In this document: positions 11,441-23,325 of the stretch, piece by piece
How positions within the stretch are numbered: position 1 is the first letter of the stretch
Layout: each line of letters opens with the position of its first letter
Assembly (NCBI GenBank): GCA_029215795.1
Contig: JARDYH010000001.1
Coordinates: 404,525,154 to 404,589,153, forward strand
Source of the DNA: Anniella stebbinsi
Lineage: Eukaryota; Chordata; Lepidosauria; Squamata; Anniellidae
Direction: 5' to 3'
DNA: 64,000 nt
Program-made: the position numbers and the translations under genes
Notes under the pieces: model-generated
Database searches by the model: none
What the model was told of the DNA's origin: nothing
What the model saw: only the letters and a program-made list of their open reading frames with translations

Positions 11441-11508
11441 CTGCCAATACTGGGCTAGATGGACCAATGGCCTGACTCAGTATAAAGCTGTATTGTATGC
11501 TCCTATGG
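11441..11508 (+). mobile_element. tRNA-derived SINE, 3' fragment
   Basis: Carries actgggctagatggacc, ctgactcagtata and a tail with tgctcctatg, the same 3' end as the SINE at 37524. Confidence 0.7.
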
Positions 11509-11599
11509 TTAGCGAGGGGCTCTGACTCTCAACGGCACAGCTGTCCAAGGAGGATTCGTTAGCCAGAGCATGCTTTAGCTCAGGAGTGGGCAACCTCCT

Positions 11600-11835
11600 C
11601 CAAGTGCCTCCTCCGAGGGAGGTTCAGTAGGAGGCAACAAAGGAGAGGAACTTCTCAGTGGTGGCTCCCTGACTGTGGGATGAGCTGCTCCCCATTGAGG
11701 TCTGCCTGGCGCCGACACTGTCACCTTTTCGGTGCCAGGTTAAGACTGCTCTGTACTCCTAGGCATTGAATGGAATATGATGGGGCACTTCTGTTGGTGA
11801 TATATAATGTTTGTAGTTTTGTTTGCTTGTTTTCC
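11600..11835 (+). mobile_element. L2-type LINE fragment, left piece
   Basis: Degenerate nucleotide match to the end of the L2 ORF at 8150-8310 (gtgcctcctccgaggga, gtggtggctccc, tgcctggcgcc, ttcggtgccaggt). It is separated from its 3' UTR (12425-12640) by about 590 bp of unrelated sequence. Confidence 0.75.
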
Positions 11836-11839
11836 GTCT

Positions 11840-12420
11840 CTAGACTGAAATCTCAGCAGAGTCACTTCCTCCCACACACCAGATAAATCACTTCTTTCCA
11901 CAAGGATTTTTCTTTAAGGAAGTACTTTACTTAATCAGGCAAGCTTTTATAATGAACTGAAAAAACAACTTAACGTTATGCTTTACAATCTTTTCCTTCC
12001 TTTGAGCAGCCTTTAACAAAATAATGATGCAAAACAATCTTTAAGCATTCCTTTGCCTTCTTGTGCTCTTTTCCTCATACGAACCGCATTGCCTGTTCCT
12101 TGCAACGTTCCTCCAGTTTACTTCTCCAGACAGCTTGCTTCTCTGAACTTTCACTTCAGCATTTACAGAAACAAAAACACACCAGCCTCTGCATACTCAG
12201 CTTTCTTACTAACCACCCCGCCTGACTGAACCCTTTTCCTGACTGACCAAGCTTAGCTTTTTCCTTTCTTACTTATGCAGTTAATTCAGGTGTGTCTTCT
12301 TCCTTAATTCAGAACACCTGTTCTCAATCTCCACTCTCATTCACTACTGATCTTCCTCGTTTAAAAATAATACGTTCTTCATTGTAATCCTTTCAATTAC
12401 TAACAACTTCTGTCAGCTGT
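11840..12420. mobile_element. Insertion in the L2 copy, possibly a solo LTR
   Basis: Unrelated, non-coding AT-rich sequence that splits the L2 copy. On the minus strand it can be read as starting TGACAG and ending TTTCA with a TATA-like ttataaaag near its 3' half, as in a solo LTR. Target-site duplications are not clear and no retroviral coding sequence is present. It may instead be another kind of insertion. Confidence 0.35.
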
Positions 12421-12424
12421 CTTG

Positions 12425-12640
12425 AACAGGTCTGTTATTGAAACTTTTTACTGAAATGGTTTTAAATTGTATATAGTTTTTTAAGATTACGTTTTATTAC
12501 AGTGTTGTATCATGTAATGTTGTTTTATGTTGTGGTCTGTATTATTATTTTTTCGCCAGTTGTGAATTGCCCAGAGAGCTCTGGCTATTTGGGCAGTACA
12601 GAAATGAAACAAAACGAAACGAAATTAAATAAAACAACCT
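12425..12640 (+). mobile_element. L2-type LINE fragment, right piece (3' UTR)
   Basis: Contains tgcccagagagctctggct followed by a cagtacagaaatga tail, matching the 3' UTR of the LINE at 8470-8520. It continues the piece at 11600-11835 in order and orientation. Confidence 0.8.
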
Positions 12641-12848
12641 ACCGGAGGAGCCCTGTTGTCCACCAGGGATGCCAGGGCAATGCACACACCATTAAGCAAA
12701 CCAACAAACCCAATATAAAAACTATACAGTTATGTCTTCAAAGATATATAAAAACAACAGCTCTTCAACCGGCAAGCCGAACAAAAGTGCAACATTCAAT
12801 TCAGTTTAAAAATAAATTTAGGGTGAAATCCTATGCATATTTAGACCG

Positions 12849-12898
12849 AAAAGTCCTACAACTCCCAGCATCCCCCAGCCAGCATGGTTGGCTGGGGA

Positions 12899-12935
<37 letters not shown>
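12849..12935. repeat. Half palindromic element plus (TTA)n tract
   Basis: tcctacaactcccagcatcc and the ccagccagcatgg core of the palindromic family, followed directly by a pure TTA tract (12899-12935) in place of the other arm. Confidence 0.75.
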
Positions 12936-13149
12936 GGAGTGCGTCCCTAAAATCAAATTTTAAATGGATAAATTCTAAAATGTGAAACTGCTTGGGCAAA
13001 AGGAAACATCTTAATTTCTCACAATGACAACCTCCCTAACTGATGGCCACCTGGCCTCACCCCACATACCCCCAGCAAATGAGAGCTCAGCATCTCTTGA
13101 GACAATCCGCTCCACTCCGGAACAGCCTTCGCTGAAAGGAGCTTTCTCA

Positions 13150-13400
13150 TAATGCTGAGCTGAAGTCTGTTGCCCTTCCAGCTTCCAGCCATCTGTTCTA
13201 GGCCTGCCCTCTGGTGCAATGGTGAACAAGCCAGCGGCCTCTTCTGCATGACGGCCTTTCAGGTATTTGAAGATCGCTATCCTGTCCCCCCCCCCCCCTT
13301 AGTCTTCGTACCACGTACCAGCCATGCACCTTCCTGCAAAAGCGAGGTCAGCCCTGAACTTTGCTGCCTTTGAACATGGCGTTAATGAATTCCAGTCACC
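13150..13400 (-). mobile_element. CR1-type LINE fragment
   Basis: Contains the reverse-oriented CR1 3' region with cttctgcatgacggcctttc and aggtatttgaagatcgctat, interrupted by a C tract at 13286-13299. Confidence 0.6.
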
Positions 13401-13560
13401 TCTGTAGAGAACGAGATCTCCCCCCCCCCATTCTTCTGACTTAGTACGCATGAAATCATTTGTGCATGGGGTGGGGGTGGGGGGTACGGAGGTATGTGAA
13501 AAGCCAGTTTCCTCAATCCGTGGAGCTCAATTTGGGCTTCTCTTCCAATTCTGGGAGGGG

Positions 13561-13633
13561 GATTAGGGGGCCCTTACTAGAACTCATAAGTGACACGGAT
13601 TAGGGGGCCTTACTAGAACTCATAAGTGACACG
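13561..13633. repeat. Tandem duplication of a 37-bp unit
   Basis: Two adjacent copies (13561-13597, 13598-13633) beginning gattagggggcc and ending agtgacacg. They differ by a single C. Confidence 0.97.
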
Positions 13634-13770
13634 GCAGAGGTGCACAGAATTGTGCATAGTGTGGAGAAAGGGGAGAGGGAGACATTTTCCTCTCTCTCTC
13701 TCTCTCGATACTAAAACCCAGTGGGGTCATCCCGTGAAGCTGATTAGTGGGAGAGTCAGGACAGCGCATA

Positions 13771-14076
13771 GTTAAATTATGGAATTCACTTCTGCAAGAT
13801 GCAGTGATGGTCACCAATTTGGATGGCTTTAGAAGGGGGTGGATAAATTCCTGGAGGAGATGGTATTAATGGCTACTAGCCCTGATGGCTATGCGCTACC
13901 TCCAGTCTCAGAGGAAGTATGCTTATGTACACCAGTTGCTGGGGAACATGGGTGGGAGGGTGCTGTTGTACTCATGCCCTGCTTGGGGGTCCCAGGTTGA
14001 CAGCTGTTTGGCCACTTTGTGAACAGAGTGCTGGACTAAATGGACCCTGGGTCTGATCCAGACTGTCCTTATGGCA
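13771..14076 (+). mobile_element. CR1-type LINE 3' end
   Basis: Collinear with 17325-17640: ttatggaattcacttctgca, gatgcagtgatggtcacca, aaattcctggaggaga, ttgctggggaaca and a final tctgatccag block. Confidence 0.8.
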
Positions 14077-14689
14077 GTCCTGACATCTCCCAATTTTAGC
14101 CAAATCACAGCCTTGAGTGTTCTAAAAGACAGAAGCTACATTTTAATACTGAAATAAGGAGCTGTCCCTTGAAATATGGGAAAGGTGGCACGTGTGAACA
14201 ATTCATTCAGAGTTCTGACAAGAGCGACCTCTCCCTCCCCAAGAGCAGAGAGAGAAAAGGATGGGTGGGGTGGAGAGAAAGGAAAGGGAGTGACCCCAAT
14301 CTGTTTCGGATCTGGCCTTGCCAACACCAAAAGAGGGGAAGGGAACTGAAGGCAGGAAAAAAACAAGAGAGAAACAATTCTCAAAGTGCCCAAGGAGTTT
14401 ATAAACCACTTAGGCAATTTTAGAATTGTTTCTTGCTCATTTTGCCTGGCTTTGCCTACCACTGGATCCAGCCCCAAACCACCGCTGGCACGTGGCTCTC
14501 AACAGAAATAAGCCGCCCCCAGCGCTAAAGGAACCTAGAGCTGTGGCAAGCCATGCACACTACTCCGTCCGTAACCAATTCAAAACCAGAATGCCCAATG
14601 CGCTGGTTCTGCTGTGGAAACAAGACCAAGTCCCTGGTGACCCTCCATTTCCAAAGATCCCTCCTTGGTGAGGTGGAGTCCCACAGATC

Positions 14690-14800
14690 GCACCATGTCT
14701 TGCTTTATGGGTGCCTGGCAGGCAGCTGGTTGGCCGCCGTGTGAACTAAGTGCTGGACTAGATGAACCCTCCGTCTGATCCAGCACAAGAGCTCTTATGC
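14690..14800 (+). mobile_element. CR1-type LINE 3' terminal fragment
   Basis: Matches only the last part of the family: gtgctggactagatgaaccc, tctgatccagcac and gagctcttatg. Confidence 0.65.
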
Positions 14801-16586
14801 CTGAGCAGGACATACAGCACCACATCCCCGCCCATCCGATGAAAGGTGTCCCCATCTCTCCCACAGCGATCAAAGGGAGGGTGCACAGCGAGCACTGCGT
14901 GAGACCCAAACCCTGACGCTCCCTCGCAGCATGGCGCCAACACTCCGCCCTGCATTTGCCCGAAACCCGATCCCTCTGCTCCTCTGCCTAACCTCTGCTT
15001 GGGAAAGCAAAGGCTTTGATCGGACAGCGAGGGAAGAGATGGATGGCAGCAATAAAGTCCCTCCGTAGCCTGCATTTCCCACTCTCTATCACTCCCCAGG
15101 GAGCATTTCGCCTCTCACCAAAATGAATAGAGCAACTGGGGGACGGGGAGGGGCAGGGAGAGCCGAGGGGGCAACCCCAGAGCATATTGCATGTGGCTTT
15201 TAATAAAAATGATAAGGAATCTGACTCGAGAACAGCTTTTGATTCTCTTCAGAGGGAGATAATTCAAGGCAGTTGAACTTTGCTGAGAGTGGCGCCGGGA
15301 ATAAAAGCACCAGCGAGTCAGGATGAACCTGGGCTTGAGACTGGCCCAGCCTGTGCCAGAAGGAGGGATGGGTGAGGAATTCATTCCAATTCAGTTCTAA
15401 TCAGGGTTTACCCAGTTTGGACCTTCTGGAGCAAATGTGGACTCAGATGCAGACTGTGCCTGTAGCCCACACATTTCTGAGCTTGCAGGGTGATTCGTGG
15501 ACCAAAGAAAAGGGCGATAGACAGCATGTGTACGGTTGAAAAATGCACATGAAAAACATGTGCATTTTGGGAAAGGCGTACAAATATGCTTTAATCAACG
15601 GAAGAAGAATGTGTCCATTTCAAAGAGGTGCCCAATGGATGTGTACATGTGGGAAAAGACGCATGAAAATATGTGTAGGTTTTCATGCGAAAAGAAGAAA
15701 AACAGAACTGGAATGATATGGACAGGAAGGAGCTGCAAGAGGGAAATTCTGCTGAGTCATCAAGGTCGAGTGTGCTGATTCACTCACCCTGAGCCAGAAG
15801 GAGGCTGCCATTGTCCAAAGCGCCACGGCAGCCACGCTTGGCTCAGGCAGCGCTGAGGACCACTGGCTGGGAGTGATGGGAACTGCAGTCCAAAATTTCT
15901 GAATGCCCCCCATGTTCAAGATCTCTGTGTGGTTTTGCAAGGTGTCTTGAGAAGGCAACCTGACTCCAGCGTTTTTCTGCACCTGTGTGTGTGTGTTTCT
16001 TGTTTAAACACACACATACACAGTTAGGCTGCTCCGCCCATTATGGCCATTTTGCTTCCGGTTGTGTGGTTTGTGCAGGTGCCAGTTCAGCAAGGCAGCT
16101 GCAAATATGTGAGGGATTACGAAGCCAACAGCCCCAAAGCTATTAAATTCCATCAGCACCTGTTGCTGGAAAAGACAGGCCAAGGGAACTGGTACACACA
16201 GCGACACTCTTCCCTCTCTGGGGCACTCCAGAGAGGGAAGAGGGATCAGCCCGTCTCTGGTCTTCTCCTTCCAAGTCTTCAATTCATCCTCTCTGCCCTG
16301 CCCTTCCCCGCCGCCATTGAGAAATTCAGTCAAACACCCACCCACTGTGGGTGCATCAAAAGAGAGTGTGCAAAAATGGAGACCTAGCATAAGGATCCAA
16401 GTCAGGCGTCCCTAGAAGGATCTGTATGCGTCAGCATCCTCCAGTCACAGTTCTTAACATTTATTTGATGTAAAGGGGATGGATATATATATATCTACAA
16501 ATCTGTTTCCACTGTGGTTTATTTAACAACAACAATGAAACACAAAACAGCTGTGATAATGAGAAAAGGCAATAAAAGCAGCCAGG
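14801..16586. other. Intergenic sequence without a recognised gene
   Basis: Between STRA6 and CCDC33. Includes old repeat text (15480-15700, many 'gcatgaaa' words), a partial palindromic element near 15850-15905 and an AT-repeat (16484-16493). A minus-strand donor-like site at about 15785 is part of or beside repeat sequence and is not called an exon. Confidence 0.4.
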
Positions 16587-16862
16587 GCTGACCCAAGACA
16601 TTTTGCTGCCGAGGCAATGAACAAGATGCCCTCCTCCCATTCCACCTTCGAAAGCCTACCGGAATGGCAGATTAATCTGTCTTCAGCATTGATGATGGAA
16701 CTGCACCCTCCAGTGCACCGGATAGCAGCAAGCTCACTTGGGGGGCACAGAACAGGCTGTGGGGCACACAGGTCTCTTCTCCCAACCCTTGCTGCTGCCT
16801 CTCAGCACCTGCTGTCTGCGGCAACTGCTTCAGTTTGCCCAATAGTGGGGCTGGTCCTGAAC
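16587..16862. mobile_element. Dispersed DNA-element copy related to 8543-8778
   Basis: Begins agggctgacccaagacattt with 'tgctgccgaggcaatgaac' and ends gtggggctggtcct, so the ends are roughly inverse (agggctga versus ctggtcct). Shares internal blocks with 8543-8778. Confidence 0.5.
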
Positions 16863-17324
16863 GCAGCACTTGAAACAATCAAACTCTAAGAGGTGGGCAA
16901 AAGGACGACACATTTATCTGGTGCCTAAAGGTTAGCAATGGGGGCATCAGCCCAGCCTCCCTAGAGAGGGAATTCCACAAACGGGGGGGGGCATCACCTT
17001 TGGTCACCACCCACTGCCCCCCAAGAATATGGGGGCACCTGGTAGAGGGACTCTGAAAGTTATCTCAGTGCACAGGTAGGCTGATATGGTAGTGCACAAA
17101 TAGTCTACAACTGTGAGCAAATCCTTTAAGATGCCTATGAGTGAGGATTTCAGTTCATTTTTGATAAGGGTTTACCCTGAATTCACAGATTTCCACTTTA
17201 TCTGTGTTCCGCTGGAAAAGGAAGACTGGATTTTTTGGGAAAAAATAAGCATTTGGTGCAGTTGTTGCTTCATTATATTTACTAACTGCTTTCTCTGTGT
17301 TTTTCTCTTCCTTTGGTGCTGTTT

Positions 17325-17640
17325 AAACTATGGAATTCACCTCCACAAGATGTAGTGATGGCCACCAATTTAGAAGGCTTTAGAATGAGGGGTGGACAAA
17401 TTCCTGGAGAAGGTTATCCATGGCTACCAGTCCTGATAATGGCTTAATGCTACCTCCAGTATCAGAGGCAGTAAGTCTATATACAACACTTGCTGGGGAA
17501 CATTGGCAGGAGGGTGTTGTTGCACTCATACTCTGCTTGTGGGTTTCCCATGGGCAGCTTTCTTGGCCGCTGTGCAATCAAGAATGCTGGACGAGATGGT
17601 CTGATCCAGCATCAGAGCTCTTCTGGCATTCTTGCATACT
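17325..17640 (+). mobile_element. CR1-type LINE 3' end
   Basis: Second forward copy of the family at 13771: ctatggaattcacctccaca, gtggacaaattcctggaga, cttgctggggaacatt, gaatgctggacgagatgg and tctgatccagcatcagagct. Confidence 0.8.
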
Positions 17641-17739
17641 TAACAGGTTGTAAAAGTTTTTCATGGCTGATTTAATTGTTTCCTGCTTTTCTATGTTTTG
17701 TAAGCCACTTTGAGCAACTTTTCTTTTGTTGTTATTGGT

Positions 17740-18400
17740 TTTGGAAGGGGTTGAAAAACCAACGAGAAATCAATCTGCATTAGAATAGTCTTGTTAATAA
17801 AGATGAATGTGGCCCTATCCATCCTTTAACAAAAACAACATCAGTGGCTAGCCAACATCATCAAGGCTTTGAGCCTGAAAAGAATGGAGGAAGACGGGCT
17901 GAATAATCCTGAGCCTCTCCTTAAAGAGGTCAAACACCCCCCCCCCCAAAGAATCACAGCCTTCCCACAGTGATCCAGGTTTAATTCCTGCTGCTGGGAC
18001 CCCCACCAGAGATGGCGTATTGGGTTGGAGCTCCGCCATTCCCAAGAACGAGGGCATTTCAGAAAACAGCTGCTGACAAAAGCCATCAATGCCTCCTCGC
18101 CAGGCATTTGTATAGTCCGGGCGCCTGAGCACGGAACGAAGGAGAGAGATCTGGATCCAAAAGAGCTGGGGGTCATTACAAAGTAGCGCGACAGAGAGAA
18201 GGAGCAGCAGCAGTAGCAGCGGTGCTGGTTCATCAGGAGCCCTGCTTCCGCGCCACAACCCACCACCAGGCAGGACCTTCCTTAGGACCCATCATCCAAA
18301 TGTCACAAATTAGTGAGCCAGAAATAAAACTCCAAATTTACAGCCAAGTAGTTTAGGAACAGAATTTGGGCCACATTCTTATCACGCCACGATGGCATTC
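17740..18400. other. Intergenic sequence, no gene recognised
   Basis: Non-repetitive by eye apart from a C tract at 17937-17947. Overlapping minus-strand open frames of about 140 codons (18266-17841) show no family resemblance. Confidence 0.4.
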
Positions 18401-18479
18401 ACAAACGCTCCCTCCGGTGCAGCAAAGCAAACATGAATCGTAAACACCTTAAACCACCTCTTGTTCTCAGAGCAAACCA

Positions 18480-18630
18480 ACAGGGCCACGTGACCCCGCG
18501 CGGCCGCTTCCTTTGCTTTGACGTCAGGGCCAGCATCCCGACGTGGTTCGAGCCAACAAAGCTTCTTGACAAGACTCTGCTCCCCCCCCCCCCCCCGCTC
18601 TCTCCAGGCTCTGTTGGGAACTTTACCCGG
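18480..18630. promoter_or_regulatory. CpG-rich stretch with E-box and CRE-like site
   Basis: Within about 150 bp there is a perfect E-box CACGTG (18487-18492), a GCGGCCGC run, a perfect palindromic cAMP-response-like TGACGTCA (18519-18526) and a long C tract. The surrounding 18.4-20.0 kb is richer in CpG than most of the window and lies between the divergent STRA6 and CCDC33 starts. A regulatory role is inferred from motif density and position only. Confidence 0.3.
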
Positions 18631-19411
18631 GAGAGTACCGGCGCCAGTGCAAGTGAGGCAAAACCGCCCAAAGTTGGCAGAGCTGAAAATGAAACAAAAC
18701 CCCCAACTCTTCATGCGCTTTTAGGATTTCAACTTGAGAAACAATCTTATAATGACGAGCGGACTAGATGAGGGATCCCCCTGTGGTGGTTAAAATGAAT
18801 GAATACATCAAATGGACACAAGCAACCAGCACCTCTCATTTTGCTAATCCCTTCTAACCTGCACAACCTGGCAGGGAACCGAGAGAGACCCACTCTGGTT
18901 TCGTTTCTCTCACAAGCAAAAGGACTTCTTATTAGCAGGAAGGGATTCTTGCAATACATGCGAGCGCTAATTAGCCGGGGCACATTCTAAAGGGGATTTC
19001 GGAGAAACCATTTGCTTTGTACTTTGGAGCACCAGGAATGTTGCGCTCATGAGAAGGAGGCGGGCAGCTTCCTTTGTACAACCGGCCGGCCGGCTTGAAC
19101 CACCGCGAACTTAAAAGGCTACTATTATTGTGTGGGCGAGGAGCTGCTGGCGGTTATATAAATCTGTATTTTCATTCTTTAAAGAAGAAAATAAATCCAC
19201 AGCACAACCCTATAGCTGCCTATTCTGACGTAAAACCCGTTGCGTGTATGGAGGCTTACTTACAAACCCATGGCGTGTATGGAGGTTTCCTTCCAGGTGA
19301 ACTTTGCATAGGGCTGCAGCAGCCCAACCCTTCCGTACACGGCCAGGCCAAAGTTGATCAGCAAAGGGAACGCAGCATTGTGCAGACCAGCTCAGGAGAG
19401 GAGACCCTTAC

Positions 19412-19600
19412 CTTGTCTCAGTCGAGATTCCCAAAGGCAGATCAGGTAGAGCCAAAGCAGCTTCTCCGCAGCAGGTTAGGCAAACGAAGCTCGATTAAAA
19501 CGTCTCCGGACACCCACCGCAGGCCCCTGAGGATTGATCCCTTCCTTGCCACGAAGTGGGGGGAGTCCCTCCCACTCCCCGAGGCCTCTGGCGCGGCCTT
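19412..19600 (-). other. STRA6: Candidate non-coding first exon of STRA6
   Basis: A consensus minus-strand donor, GACAAG/gtaaggg, lies at 19412/19411 in a CpG-rich stretch upstream of the STRA6 start-codon exon. Mammalian STRA6 genes have non-coding 5' exons, so this is a reasonable candidate. The upper boundary given here is arbitrary because no transcription start can be seen. Inference only. Confidence 0.25.
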
Positions 19601-19777
19601 ATCCCAGGAGCCAGAGCTCCAGGGCGGAGAGGTGAGTGAACTTTTGGGAGCACAGCTGCTGCTGCTCCTGAGACGCTCCTCCTAATCTGATCAGAGGATC
19701 CCCAGCTGAGAGCTACAGCCCGGCCAGGGAAACTTCAAGGCAAAGTCCAGCTGCCGCTAGAGCGCAGGATCTCCGTT

Positions 19778-19815
19778 GCTGGGGAACTTTAGTCCCGCTG
19801 GGGAACTTTAGTCCC
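19778..19815. repeat. Tandem duplication of a 19-bp unit
   Basis: gctggggaactttagtccc occurs twice head to tail (19778-19796, 19797-19815), identical, in the GC-rich interval between the divergent genes. Confidence 0.98.
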
Positions 19816-20080
19816 TCTGGCGAAGAGGGCTGGACTGGGAGGGGGGGCTCCACTCTGGGCCTCCGAAAGCCCCAAACAACCTGCCTCTTCTGCCCTCGTG
19901 ATTCTCCGCTGCAGTTCTGGAGAGGCGGCAAAGAAGGCCTCCCTGCCTCCCCCCTCCGCCCCTGTGCAATGGGTTGTCCTGACCCTTTCCTCTCTCCTGA
20001 ATCCCAAGGGCATAGAAGTGCTGTGCTTGGTGGGCCATGGCCAAAACCCGAGGTTCTTTTAATAGCCGCTGACAGGGTTT

Positions 20081-20260
20081 AGGGTGACCGCATGGAAAGG
20101 AGGACCGGGCTCCTGCATCTTTAACAGTTGCTTAAAAAAGAGAATTCCAGCAGATGGCATTTGTAGGCATGCAGCCCCTGGTGAATTTCCCTCTTTGCCA
20201 CAACCATTAAAGCTGCAGGAGCCCTGCCTAGCGTGACCAGATACAAAAAAGGGCAGGGTG
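20081..20260. mobile_element. hAT-like palindromic element, truncated composite
   Basis: Starts agggtgaccgcatggaaagg, runs through tctttaacagttg and taaagctgcaggag, then restarts with gcgtgaccagatacaaaa and stops. The same composite order is seen, nearly complete, at 23019-23325. It ends about 660 bp upstream of the CCDC33 start codon. Confidence 0.75.
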
Positions 20261-20751
20261 GCCTAAACCCTTTTTAAATAAGACAAACAAAGGATCAGCG
20301 CCTTTGCCAAACCAGCCCTTGCTTTCTGGGCCGGCAGGCGTTGTTTGCTGGAGGACACGCAGCACACTCTGCTGCAGTTGCCAGGGCTCCTTGCAAACAA
20401 ACGGAAAGGCCAAAACCAGCCTGGCTGCCTCCTGCACCTCTTCACCTTCCTTCCCTACAGGTCGCCCATCATTGCGGGAGAGGAAAGAACAGTGCCTGGT
20501 AGAGCCTTGCGCCCCCCACTCCCACCCCCCACCGCCAAGGTTCCTGCCCACCAAGGCTTGGCTGCTTCATTTCATTTCCCTTCCCCACTTGGGACAGCCC
20601 AGCAGGCAGCCCGAGGCCCATGGGGCCATGAGAAGGAAGCCAGGCCTTTTGGAGGGTTGTCTGGGGACTGTCATGAGCAGTAGAAGGGGCCTGCCTGAGA
20701 AGTTCCTGTTTGTGGAGTGGTAGCAGCCTGGCCTGGATGAAATCGCCATGA

Positions 20752-21360
<609 letters not shown>

Positions 21361-21946
21361 TAACGGTTGCTCATACTGAGCTACATTACAGCGATGGGGT
21401 CATGGTTTACCTGTACGGTGAATGACATCAGTCCCCCTCTGCCCAAGATCTAAGGGAGGGGGGATTGAAGTCCAGAGGAAAGGAGACCCATTTTAGGGTC
21501 TCATTATTCTTTTCTTTGCCTTGTCGGGTGTTGTAATGACAATGGCCCAGTTCAGGTGTTGACCTTCTTTCAGCCTGAGGGTCAAACTCGCATTTTGGGG
21601 CCCATATTCCAGTGGGGGGCAAGTGGGGTGAAAGGCAGGGAAAGGGGAGAGGGGACTGTTTAGCTTTAAGTGAAAAACTGCTGGCATTTTGGGGACTTTG
21701 TCTCCACTCTGTTTGCCTTTGTCCCACCTCCCGTTGGCCTGGGGGGTCCCAAGAGTGTCTCTGGGATTGACTTTGGCCCTGAGAGTGAAAGAGGTCCAGG
21801 CGGCACCCCTAGTCTAGAGGAAGGGGGTGCAAGAGGGTCTTTGAAGCTGCAGCTGGTTTCCGGCGTTTGATCCATAAAGAAACCATCTCATTTGCCCTCA
21901 GTCGGACAGCCCCCTCTTTCACCAAAGGGGTCTTGCTCTAGGGCAG

Positions 21947-22063
21947 AGGACCTGGGGCCCTCCTGAAGTTATTGAACTCCTTTGACTCACACCAGCCCCA
22001 ACCAGTATGGCCATTGGTCAGGGATGATGGGAGTTGTAGTCCAACACAGGTTCCCCACTACTC
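21947..22063. repeat. Short palindromic element ('ctacaactccca' family)
   Basis: Right arm is well kept (gatgatgggagttgtagtcc, aggttccccacta). The left arm is degenerate. Lies in CCDC33 intron 1. Confidence 0.7.
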
Positions 22064-22240
22064 TATGCTAGTGAATTTCTTTGCAAGATTTGCAAAGGCT
22101 AGAAAAGTAGTATATGGAAACGGAATAGGTCCCAACAGTTATCACTGCTAATAAAAAAACCACTCGTGCCGATATAGCTTTGGTGGAAATCAAAAGTGAG
22201 GCTTTGGGTGTGCATTTTGTTGGTTTGTTTTAAAACTTAG

Positions 22241-22719
22241 GTTTCTGCAAGAATGACAAAAACCACGATGCCCGGCTGCGCATCGAAGCCTTGCGCCTCC
22301 GCGCTTCTTCCGTGAAGACCGGCGTCAAGGCGGGAGAGGCTTTCTTTGCCATTTACCCACGCACCAACCAGCCCCGTATGAACCTCTTTGCTAGCAGAGA
22401 TGAGGACCTGTACCGCTACAGCGATATCATGGTGCTGCTGCGGGCCGGTTCGGATCAGCTGGCCATGCATTGCGGGAGGCTGGCCTACACCGTGTCATTC
22501 CATGAGCACCGGCCAGGGGCCAAGAGGGAGATGCCCGTAACACCTCGCTGCCACCTGTTGCCTTTGCCCCCTGCCAGACTGGAGGAGACACACCCGGCAG
22601 CTCGCACCAGCTCCCCGGTTCCTTCCCAGTCTCTGGGGATCCCACCTCAGGTGTATCCGGTCTCCACACCACAGCCATCCCTTGGGTTCTTACGGACCGC
22701 AGAGTCCCAGGCTCCCGAG
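22241..22719 (+). CDS. CCDC33: CCDC33 second coding exon
   Basis: The acceptor is taaaacttag before 22241. The split Gly codon joins exon 1 to FCKNDKNHDARLRIEALRL, then AFFAIYPRTNQPRMN and EDLYRYSDIMVLLRAGSDQL and AYTVSFHEHRP. All are recognisable CCDC33 blocks (FCKND, EALRL, IYPR-QPRMN, EDLYRY, LLRA, AY-V-FH-HR). The last third is Pro/Ser-rich, looks disordered and is not conserved by eye. The donor is CCCGAG/gtaaga, ending in phase 0 (479 bp). The reading frame stays open past the donor to 22854, but that tail is intron. Confidence 0.9.
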
Positions 22720-23018
22720 GTAAGAAAGGGCGAGGTGGTCTGTGTGTGCCTGGGTTGTAGCCTATTTAAAACACGACTTGTTGAAAGGCATTTCGGAGAC
22801 ACAGAATCAAGCACACAGGCAGCCGGAGCTGGTCCCAAAGTCCAGTCAGTCTGATACGTTGCCAAAATTAGCTCTTCATTTGGAACGGGAGAATCAGTGA
22901 TGCTTGAATTTGCCCGTGGGAGCTCACCGCCCCCCCCCCTTTTTGATTGCAGTCTATTTTTCTTTTCATTTCAACAGGAAAATTTGCATGTTGGCAGATG
23001 CTCAGTCCCTCCTCCTCC

Positions 23019-23325
23019 CTATGAAAAGAAGGACTGGGCTCCTGTGTCTTTAATAGTTGTCTAGAAAAGGGGATTTCAGCAGCTGTCATTTGTGTGCTTG
23101 CAGCACGTGGTGAAATTCCCTCTTTGTCACAACAGTTAAAGTTGCAGGAGCTATACTAGAGTGACCAGATACAAAAGAGGGCAGGGCTCCTGCAGCTTTA
23201 ACTGTTTGATGAAGAGGGAATTTCACCAGGTGCTGCATGTGTACAAATGACACCTGCTGAAACTCCCTTCTAAATGCAACTGTTAAAGATACAGGAGTCC
23301 TGTCCTCCTTTTCCTATGGTCACCC
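23019..23325. mobile_element. hAT-like composite palindromic element
   Basis: Two halves in inverted order: 23019-23157 (gggctcctgtgtctttaa ... gttaaagttgcaggag) and 23160-23325 (agtgaccagatac ... tcctatggtcaccct). Ends gtgacca/tggtcac are inverse, as in hAT-type miniature elements. It carries no coding sequence. Lies in CCDC33 intron 2. Confidence 0.8.

Larger units (their letters stand above)
10306..11600. other. Intergenic or 5' UTR intron sequence
   Basis: Upstream of STRA6 exon 1. It holds a (TAA)n tract, a partial SINE at 11441-11508 and fragments of an old repeat around 11268-11340 (caatgggacttacttctgaa). No coding signal seen. Confidence 0.5.

Noticed and set aside
13801..14076. Open frames over the CR1 3' ends
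   Set aside because: The same text recurs at 17325 and in reverse at 2466, so it is repeat sequence.
15683..15982. Minus-strand donor near 15785 as a STRA6 5' exon
   Set aside because: The sequence just upstream on that strand contains a part of the palindromic repeat, and there is no independent support. The site at 19412 is a better candidate.
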